This document shows, one piece after another, positions 34,590-41,761 of a stretch of DNA of 41,761 nucleotides; the stretch's first letter is position 1; each line of letters starts with the position of its first letter. The stretch covers positions 1 to 41,761 of the forward strand of contig NZ_CAKKMF010000040.1 of the NCBI RefSeq assembly GCF_918697925.1, in the 5' to 3' direction. The notes under the pieces were generated by a model. It was not told the origin of the DNA, made no database searches, and worked only from the letters and a program-made list of their open reading frames with translations. The position numbers were made by a program, and so were the translations under genes. Source of the DNA: Arthrobacter sp. Bi26. Its GTDB lineage: Bacteria; Actinomycetota; Actinomycetes; Actinomycetales; Micrococcaceae.

Positions 34590-34814
34590 GTGGAAGTAAA
34601 GATTGGTATTCAGAACATTGGCCGCGAACTTGTCCTCGAATCGACCCAGGACGCCGACACCGTCGCCAAGGTAGTCGCCGAGGCGATCGCCAAGGGCGGC
34701 GAACTGCGGCTGAAGGACGACAAGGGCCGCCTGGTGATCGTCCCCGCCAATGTCCTGGGCTACGTGGAAATCGGAGCAGAAGAGGCCCGCCGCGTCGGCT
34801 TCGGCGCTCTCTAG
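34590..34814 (+). CDS. DUF3107 small protein
   Basis: 74 residues from GTG 34590, with GGGAGG 7 nt upstream. V-K-I-G-I-Q-N-I-G-R-E-L, a V-V-A-E-A-I-A-K-G-G-E-L segment and V-P-A-N-V-L-G-Y-V-E-I-G match the actinobacterial DUF3107 family of unknown function. It follows the TetR gene by 61 bp and may be transcribed with it. Confidence 0.9.
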   Translation: MEVKIGIQNIGRELVLESTQDADTVAKVVAEAIAKGGELRLKDDKGRLVIVPANVLGYVEIGAEEARRVGFGAL

Positions 34815-34878
34815 CCCCGCCGTCCGAGCGGCCGCCGTCGGAGCAGCTTCCCGGCTGAATCCTTCGGTACCGCTTCGC

Positions 34879-34916
34879 TTTCTTCACTACCGTTTACTCA
34901 CTGTCGTTTTCTTCAC
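34879..34916 (+). promoter_or_regulatory. spaced direct repeat before the small membrane protein gene
   Basis: TTTCTTCAC occurs at 34879-34887 and 34908-34916 in an otherwise T/C-rich patch between DUF3107 and the membrane-protein gene. This could be a binding site or part of its promoter; I see no clear -10. Confidence 0.2.
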
Positions 34917-34934
34917 AAGCGTGAGGTGTCCTGA

Positions 34935-35237
34935 ATGCTTTCTCTGATTGTGGTTGCCATGGTGACCGTTGCTGCGGGCTTCGTGGTGTGGGCTAACGAC
35001 AAGCGGCACACGAAATACGGCGTCAGCGTCCCAGCCGGAGTCGCTGCGACCGTCGGCATGCTGAGCTGGATCATCTTCATTGCCGCCGGGCTCGGGTACC
35101 AGCCGGGCCTGACCTGGATCCCGTGGATCCTGCCGATGGTCCTGGGCACTGCGGCCTCGATCGCGGCCGTGGTGTACCTCGGCAAGACCCGGACCCGGCA
35201 GGACACCGAGCGGCTCACAACCATCCTGAAGCTCTGA
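34935..35237 (+). CDS. small three-span membrane protein, unknown function
   Basis: 100 residues. Three hydrophobic spans: L-S-L-I-V-V-A-M-V-T-V-A-A-G-F-V-V at the N-terminus, a middle one starting V-P-A-G-V-A-A-T-V-G-M-L-S-W-I-I, and W-I-L-P-M-V-L-G-T-A-A-S-I-A-A-V-V-Y-L. A charged cytoplasmic-looking tail (K-T-R-T-R-Q-D-T-E-R) ends it. GAGGTG lies 7 nt before ATG 34935. I recognise no family. It converges on the PCD gene over 30 bp with a short C4/G4 hairpin (35248-35260). Confidence 0.8.
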   Translation: MLSLIVVAMVTVAAGFVVWANDKRHTKYGVSVPAGVAATVGMLSWIIFIAAGLGYQPGLTWIPWILPMVLGTAASIAAVVYLGKTRTRQDTERLTTILKL

Positions 35238-35267
35238 CCGGGCATTACCCCGTCAAGGGGGGCTGCC

Positions 35268-35939
35268 CTACGCCGGCAGGTCCGGCCCGTGGCCGTCTTC
35301 GGTGCACAGGCACAGACGGTTTCCCTGCGCATCCGTGACCACCACCCAGTTGGGTGCGTGGTCACGGTTCATTGAGGCCCCGGTAGCCGCGGTCTTCTCC
35401 AGTACGGAGCCGGACTCGGCCTTGCTCCGGTGGATGTCCAGGTGGATGCGGTTGGCGTTCGGGGTGGAGGTTTCCTGGAACCAGAGCGAGGGGCCGCGGC
35501 CGTAGGGGTCGGTGAGATCCCCGAACCTGCCCTTGCGGTAACCGAGGGCGACCCGCCAGAGCTCCGATATCCCGGCGGGATTGTCCGAATCGATGGCCAC
35601 TTCCACCGTCCGGTACAGCCCCGGTTGCGCGGTGGCAGCGACTGCGGCGGCCGCCACGCTGGCCGCCGTCGCCGCTTTGACGTCCCTCGGCGTCACCTCG
35701 GTGCCGGCGTCATGGGAACTGTAGCGAAGAAAGACCCGGTTGTAGCGCCAGTCCAGGTCCGGGTGGTGGTTCTGCTCTTCGGCGAGGCGCCCGACGGCGC
35801 CGATCAGCTCCAGTGCCGCGGCCGCCGTCGGCGCCGTGTACACGGTCACCAGCCCGCCGAGGCGGTACCGCCAGTCCGGCAGGCCCGCCAGCGCTTCGTC
35901 GAGCTGGGGGCGGGTGAGGATGTCGTCCGTGGCTGCCAT
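35268..35939 (-). CDS. pterin-4a-carbinolamine dehydratase fused to a VOC/glyoxalase domain
   Basis: 223 residues. The N-terminal 100 are a 4a-hydroxytetrahydrobiopterin dehydratase: E-E-Q-N-H-H-P-D-L-D-W-R-Y-N with a C-terminal D in T-P-R-D-V. It recycles oxidised pterin cofactor. Residues 110-223 form a VOC (glyoxalase-like) domain, with V-E-V-A-I-D-S-D-N-P, N-R-I-H-L-D-I-H and W-V-V-V-T-D-A-Q-G-N-R-L-C. ATG 35939 has AAGGAG 6 nt upstream; the longer in-frame start lies in the thiG shadow. It is 58 nt downstream of thiG. The VOC substrate and the need for the fusion are unknown. Confidence 0.88.
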   Translation of the reverse strand: MAATDDILTRPQLDEALAGLPDWRYRLGGLVTVYTAPTAAAALELIGAVGRLAEEQNHHPDLDWRYNRVFLRYSSHDAGTEVTPRDVKAATAASVAAAAVAATAQPGLYRTVEVAIDSDNPAGISELWRVALGYRKGRFGDLTDPYGRGPSLWFQETSTPNANRIHLDIHRSKAESGSVLEKTAATGASMNRDHAPNWVVVTDAQGNRLCLCTEDGHGPDLPA

Positions 35940-35997
35940 GACACTCTCCTTGACTGGTTGACCGACAAGACTGGCGGCCTGCCGGGAGCGGCCGGAC

Positions 35998-38401
<2,404 letters not shown>

Positions 38402-38411
38402 AAAAAAATTC

Positions 38412-38510
38412 CTTCCCTACGCCGGTACTAGCCGGATCAGGTCAAGCGGTCGGCTCTGACGCCCTCTCAGCCGTGCAGCGGCGACATGGCTGCTGCGGGC
38501 TCCCGCGGTA
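38412..38510 (-). ncRNA. TPP riboswitch (THI element)
   Basis: The minus strand has the class signature in order: GGGAGCCC, GGCTGAGAGGG (38461-38471), ACCGCTTGACCTGATCCGG, then TAGTACCGGCGTAGGGAAGG. The distal GGGAAGG is 8-12 nt before the thiO start, so thiamine pyrophosphate binding can hide the ribosome-binding site directly. It should control thiO-thiS-thiG but not the divergent thiE. Confidence 0.95.
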
Positions 38511-38530
38511 TGCGCCCAGTTTAGAGGAAC

Positions 38531-38536
38531 TAGGCT
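38531..38536 (+). promoter_or_regulatory. -10 box of a probable leaderless thiE promoter
   Basis: TAGGCT, 6 nt (GGTGCC), ATG at 38543. No Shine-Dalgarno. The box lies about 20 bp from the 5' end of the divergent riboswitch. Confidence 0.6.
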
Positions 38537-38542
38537 GGTGCC

Positions 38543-39238
38543 ATGAGCCAGGACCCCCTCCACACCACCGCCCGCCTCTACCTCTGCACCGACGCCCGCA
38601 GGGACCGCGGCGACTTCGAGGACTTCGTTGACGCCGCCTTCGCCGGCGGCGTTGACATCATCCAGCTGCGCGACAAATCGCTCGAGGCGGCGGAGGAACT
38701 CGAACTCCTGGAGGTCCTTCACGCGGCAGCACAGCGCCACGGACGGCTGTGGGCCGTCAATGACCGGGCTGACATCGCCTCCTTGTCCGGGGCGCCGGTG
38801 TTCCATATCGGCCAAAAGGACATTTCGTTCGACGCCGCCCGCGGCTTCCTGGGCAAGGATGCCGTGATCGGCCTGTCCACCCACAGCCCGAAACAGGTGG
38901 ACGCCGCCATTGCCGCCTCACCAGGCCGTAAAGGACTCGACTATTTCTGTGTGGGACCCGTGTGGGCGACGCCCACCAAGCCGGGACGCGCCGCCGTCGG
39001 CCTCGACCTGGTGCGCTACGCCGCCCAGGCAATCGGCCGGGCGGAAGCGGACGGCACCGGCAAAGTCGACGGGGTCGTGCCGTGGTTCGCGATCGGCGGG
39101 ATCGACCTCAGCAACGTCGAGCAGGTAGTCCAGGCCGGCGCCCGGCGGATCGTGGTGGTCCGGGCGATCACCGACGCCGCTGATCCGGCCCACGCCGCGG
39201 GTGCACTGCTGGCGGCGCTGGACGCTGCGGAATCCTAG
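38543..39238 (+). CDS. thiE: thiamine phosphate synthase
   Basis: 231 residues. It joins hydroxymethylpyrimidine diphosphate and thiazole phosphate. [37 protein letters not shown] and F-A-I-G-G-I-D are the usual TIM-barrel motifs. It diverges from the thiO operon and lies outside the riboswitch, with a leaderless-type start. Confidence 0.95.
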   Translation: MSQDPLHTTARLYLCTDARRDRGDFEDFVDAAFAGGVDIIQLRDKSLEAAEELELLEVLHAAAQRHGRLWAVNDRADIASLSGAPVFHIGQKDISFDAARGFLGKDAVIGLSTHSPKQVDAAIAASPGRKGLDYFCVGPVWATPTKPGRAAVGLDLVRYAAQAIGRAEADGTGKVDGVVPWFAIGGIDLSNVEQVVQAGARRIVVVRAITDAADPAHAAGALLAALDAAES

Positions 39239-39283
39239 GCAGGTTCCCCGGCCCGCAAGCCCGCCGGCGTTCCGGGCCGCGGC

Positions 39284-39331
39284 CACCCTGGCCGGCAACC
39301 AGGCCTGCACCCTCGCCGGCAACGCGGCTGG
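39284..39331. repeat. 24-bp tandem pair in the thiE/ferritin-like convergent gap
   Basis: CACCCTGGCCGGCAACCAGG... (39284) and CACCCTCGCCGGCAACGCGG... (39308) are imperfect copies of one 24-bp unit. An inverted CGGCCCG/CGGGCCG pair (39249/39273) lies just upstream and could end thiE transcription, without a T-run. Confidence 0.55.
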
Positions 39332-39346
39332 CGCTCGGTACTGGAC

Positions 39347-40018
39347 CTACCCGGCCAGCCCCAGCCCTGCCATCCTGCGCGCGTGGTTCGCTGCGAGTTC
39401 GGCCGTCAGGCCGCTGACCAGCTCTCTGGCGTCGGCGTCGTCCAGCCCCGAGAGCCCGGCGAGGAACTCGTGCTCAAGGCTGACCCGCTGGGCGTGGGTC
39501 AGGACCTCACCCAGCAGGCGCCTGGCCCACAGCGCCAGGCGCGACGCGAGCCGGGGGTCATCGGCGAGGGCCGCCTTGAGACGCTCCTGCAGCACGGCCG
39601 TAGACTCGCCCGTGGAGCGGACCTGCCCGATCAGCTCCCGGGTCCCGGCGTCGACGTACCGGCCGACGGCGCTGTAAAAGTCAGCGGAGACCGTGTCGAT
39701 CACGTAGGCCTTCATGAGCGCCTCGTACCAGTCCGCCGGGCGCGTGCGCTCGTGGAAGTGGTCCACTGAGGGCTGGAACGGCAGCATGGCAGCCTCCGTG
39801 TCCAGGCCCATGTGCTCGAGCCGGGCGCGGACGAGTTCGTAGTGCTGGAACTCGTCCACGGCCATCCTGCCCAGCACTGCACGGTCATGCAGCGTGGGCG
39901 AATACCGGGCGCTCGAGGACAGCCGTTCGAAGGCAGAAAGCTCGCCGTACGCCATGACTCCCAGCAGATCCGCCAGGAAGCTGTTGTAGAGGGCAGGATC
40001 GTCCGCAGTTGCGCTCAT
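39347..40018 (-). CDS. ferritin-like di-iron protein (MiaE-type fold)
   Basis: 223 residues. Carboxylate/His helices suggest a di-iron four-helix bundle: M-A-Y-G-E-L-S-A-F-E-R-L, D-E-F-Q-H-Y-E-L-V, A-Y-V-I-D-T-V-S-A-D-F-Y and L-E-H-E-F-L. This is the ferritin-like fold related to tRNA hydroxylase MiaE; the reaction is not known in actinobacteria. Two adjacent ATGs exist; 40018 is chosen because TAGTCT lies exactly 6 nt upstream. It diverges from the RNB gene. Confidence 0.83.
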   Translation of the reverse strand: MSATADDPALYNSFLADLLGVMAYGELSAFERLSSSARYSPTLHDRAVLGRMAVDEFQHYELVRARLEHMGLDTEAAMLPFQPSVDHFHERTRPADWYEALMKAYVIDTVSADFYSAVGRYVDAGTRELIGQVRSTGESTAVLQERLKAALADDPRLASRLALWARRLLGEVLTHAQRVSLEHEFLAGLSGLDDADARELVSGLTAELAANHARRMAGLGLAG

Positions 40019-40024
40019 CATCCA

Positions 40025-40030
40025 AGACTA
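40025..40030 (-). promoter_or_regulatory. -10 box of a probable leaderless promoter for the ferritin-like gene
   Basis: The minus strand reads TAGTCT, 6 nt, ATG at 40018. With the upstream ATG (40021) only 3 nt would remain. Confidence 0.55.
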
Positions 40031-40046
40031 ATAGCGGAAATCGGGC

Positions 40047-40052
40047 TACCCT
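40047..40052 (+). promoter_or_regulatory. -10 box of a probable leaderless promoter for the RNB gene
   Basis: TACCCT, 7 nt (GATTTTC), GTG at 40060. The box is 16 bp from the opposing -10 of the ferritin-like gene. Confidence 0.55.
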
Positions 40053-40059
40053 GATTTTC

Positions 40060-41562
40060 GTGTCCCATCATCGCCTGACCCCCAGTGTCCACGAGCAGCA
40101 GAACCAGCTTGCCGGGGCTCTCAAGGCGCTGCGCACCACGCTGGAACTTCCCGGTCCGTTCCCCGAGAACGTGTTGCGCGACGCGGAGGCGGCTGTGGCC
40201 GAGCACAAGCTGCCGGACCTGGACCTCACACATGTCGAGTTCGTGACCATTGATCCGGCATCGTCCACTGACCTCGACCAGGCCCTGTTCATCGAACGGA
40301 GCGACGGCGGCTACAAGGTGTTCTACGCCATCGCCGACGTCCCGTCCTTTGTCGCCCCGGGCGGCGCGCTCGACGCCGAGACCCGGCGCCGCGGCCAGAC
40401 CTTCTACACTCCGGACGGCCGGATTCCGCTGCACCCGGAAATCATCAGCGAGGCCGCCGGCAGCCTGCTCGCCGGGCAGCTCTGCGCGGCCTTCGTCTGG
40501 GAGTTCGAGCTCGACGCCGCGGCAGAGGTGACCTCAGTCCTCGTGCGCCGGGCACAGGTCCGCAGCCGCGCGAAACTCAGCTACAAAGGCGTCCAGGCCG
40601 AGCTCGACGCCGGCACCGCGGCGCCAGTGCTGCAGTTGCTGAAAGAGGTAGGCATCAAGCGGGTGGAGCTGGAACGCCTGCGCGGCGGCGCAAGCCTGAA
40701 CATGCCGGAACAGGAAATCCAGCAGCTGCCCGACGGCGGCTACCGGATCGTGGCGGCCCCGCCGCTGCCGGTGGAGGACTGGAACGCCCAGATTTCGCTC
40801 ATGACCGGGATGGCCGCCGCCGCGCTCATGCTCCAGGGCAAGGTCGGCATCCTGCGCACCATGCCCGCCCCGGATGAGGCTTCACTGAGGCACTTCCACC
40901 GCCAGACCCACGCTCTCGGCAAGCCCTGGGACGGGGAAATGCGCTACGGCGAGTACCTGCGGACGCTGGACCCCACGGACCCCCGGCAGCTGGCCATTGT
41001 GCATTCGGCCGGGATGCTTTTCCGCGGTGCCGGGTACACGCACTTCGACGGCACGGTGCCGGGAGCCGCAGTCCAGTCCGCCATCGGCGCCGCCTACGCC
41101 CATTCCACGGCGCCGTTGCGGCGGCTGGTCGACCGCTTCGTGCTGGTGATCTGCGAGGCCCTGAGCAACGGCACCGAAGTTCCGGCCTGGGCCCGGGGTG
41201 CCCTGCCGTCCCTCCCGGCCATCATGGGCACCTCGGACCAGCTTGCCGCGAAACTGGAGCGGCTGTCGCTGGACACCGTGGAGGCGGCGCTGCTCGTCAA
41301 CCACGTCGGCCAGGAATTCGACGCCGTCGTCATCTCCGGCCCCAAACCGGCGAAGAGCAACACCAATGGCAGCGGGAACGGGAATGGGAACGGCGGCAAA
41401 GCCAACGGCAACGGAAACGGCCCGTCCGGGATCGTCCAGATCGCCGAGCCCGCCGTGACCGCGCGATGCCCCGGCGAACTGGAACCGGGCACGCAAGTCC
41501 GTGTCCGGGTGGTGTCCTCAGACATCGCCACACGCGAAATCCAGCTGGAGCTCGTGGGCTGA
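40060..41562 (+). CDS. RNB-domain (RNase II/R-type) ribonuclease
   Basis: 500 residues from GTG 40060. The catalytic segment T-I-D-P-A-S-S-T-D-L-D-Q-A-L-F gives Asp65, Asp71 and Asp73; the fourth Asp of E. coli RNase II is Gln74, as in a shorter bacterial subfamily. S-A-I-G-A-A-Y-A-H-S-T-A-P-L-R-R holds the RNB arginines. There are no N-terminal cold-shock domains, and only a short OB-like segment follows (Q-V-R-V-R-V-V-S). An Asn/Gly repeat interrupts the C-terminal part. It should degrade RNA 3'-5'; substrate unknown. Confidence 0.92.
   Translation: MSHHRLTPSVHEQQNQLAGALKALRTTLELPGPFPENVLRDAEAAVAEHKLPDLDLTHVEFVTIDPASSTDLDQALFIERSDGGYKVFYAIADVPSFVAPGGALDAETRRRGQTFYTPDGRIPLHPEIISEAAGSLLAGQLCAAFVWEFELDAAAEVTSVLVRRAQVRSRAKLSYKGVQAELDAGTAAPVLQLLKEVGIKRVELERLRGGASLNMPEQEIQQLPDGGYRIVAAPPLPVEDWNAQISLMTGMAAAALMLQGKVGILRTMPAPDEASLRHFHRQTHALGKPWDGEMRYGEYLRTLDPTDPRQLAIVHSAGMLFRGAGYTHFDGTVPGAAVQSAIGAAYAHSTAPLRRLVDRFVLVICEALSNGTEVPAWARGALPSLPAIMGTSDQLAAKLERLSLDTVEAALLVNHVGQEFDAVVISGPKPAKSNTNGSGNGNGNGGKANGNGNGPSGIVQIAEPAVTARCPGELEPGTQVRVRVVSSDIATREIQLELVG
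41366..41420. repeat. Asn-Gly dipeptide repeat in the RNB gene
   Basis: Irregular 6-bp units of the AACGGG/AATGGG/AACGGC type encode G-N-G-N-G-N-G-G-K-A-N-G-N-G-N-G, a flexible loop between the RNB core and the C-terminal OB-like strand. Confidence 0.85.
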
Positions 41563-41667
41563 CAGTCCCTTATCAGTCCGCAGCCGGCACGCTCCCGGGG
41601 CGTGATGACGGGTCCAGTCGAGGATCCGGGCCTTGTACAGCTGATATGAGTTGAGTCTGTCCTTCAC
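41518..41667 (-). CDS. possible 49-residue small ORF antisense to the RNB 3' end
   Basis: GTG 41667 has GGAGGTG with a 3-nt gap (GGAGG at 5 nt), among the strongest ribosome-binding sites in the window. It opens a 49-residue frame beginning V-K-D-R-L-N-S-Y-Q-L-Y-K and ending in TGA at 41518. The first 22 codons mostly end in G or C, as expected of coding sequence here. The last 15 overlap the end of the RNB gene in antisense. No family recognised. It could be a real small protein, a leader peptide or chance. Confidence 0.3.
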   Translation of the reverse strand: MKDRLNSYQLYKARILDWTRHHAPGACRLRTDKGLSAHELQLDFACGDV

Positions 41668-41668
41668 A

Positions 41669-41761
41669 AACACCTCCGGAGATGTCAGGACGGGATGTAT
41701 CAGATTCCCTTGAGGACCCGGGGCTGATCCGCGGGGTCCTCCCGACGCCTTCGGAGGTGTT
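41669..41761 (-). promoter_or_regulatory. structured leader that can hide a Shine-Dalgarno
   Basis: The arms AACACCTCCG (minus strand, 41761-41752) and CGGAGGTGTT (41678-41669) are perfect complements 73 nt apart, and the second includes GGAGGTG of the small ORF. Between them GAGGACCC/GGGTCCTC makes an 8-bp hairpin (41712-41741). It matches no RNA class I know. The window ends at the outer arm, so the structure may extend further. Confidence 0.4.

Noticed and set aside
41669..41761. Terminal inverted repeat of an insertion sequence
   Set aside because: No transposase frame is present and the arms are only 73 nt apart; pairing with a ribosome-binding site explains them better.

Overview
The window is a GC-rich chromosomal segment of a high-GC Gram-positive bacterium, most like Arthrobacter/Pseudarthrobacter (Micrococcales). 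The basis is family content: a DUF2342 metalloprotease-like protein, UvrD2 with an HRDC domain, an AdnA/AdnB helicase-nuclease pair, the coproporphyrin-dependent haem route with HemQ, and DUF3107. I saw no tRNA, rRNA, CRISPR array, transposase or phage gene. This is mostly core chromosome.

Left third (1-15.6 kb): a genome-maintenance block. A 5'-truncated DUF2342 gene is followed, on the minus strand, by a DUF45-type peptidase overlapping uvrD2, then nudC. A plus-strand phosphotransferase-fold gene with a long low-complexity tail separates these from a translationally coupled operon of an alkyltransferase-like protein (atl), adnA and adnB. A DnaQ-like exonuclease diverges from it. Uptake operon (16.0-18.4 kb): an amino-acid ABC transporter (lipoprotein, permease, ATPase) ends at a 42-nt perfect palindrome shared with convergent hemL.

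Haem block (18.5-31.4 kb): hemQ-hemH-hemC-hemD-hemB-LLM oxidoreductase-hemL form one tightly coupled minus-strand operon. hemE and hemY form a second. hemA diverges from hemE. Together they take glutamyl-tRNA to coprohaem and haem through the coproporphyrin route. A secreted Pro/Ser-rich membrane-anchored protein with its own terminator sits between hemY and hemQ.

Right third (31.4-41.8 kb): an SDR oxidoreductase and MoeB-rhodanese; TetR, DUF3107 and a small membrane protein; a pterin carbinolamine dehydratase-VOC fusion; thiO-thiS-thiG behind a TPP riboswitch with thiE diverging; a ferritin-fold (MiaE-like) gene diverging from an RNB-domain ribonuclease. At the right edge lies an inverted repeat whose 3' arm is a strong Shine-Dalgarno sequence ahead of a small antisense ORF.

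Two window-wide patterns stand out. First, many genes have a TANNNT box exactly 6-7 nt before the start codon and no Shine-Dalgarno, the syntax of leaderless transcription. Second, in-frame minisatellites (15, 18 or 30 bp units) recur in tails, loops and junctions of uvrD2, the DUF45 gene, adnA, adnB, the phosphotransferase, hemY and the RNB gene.
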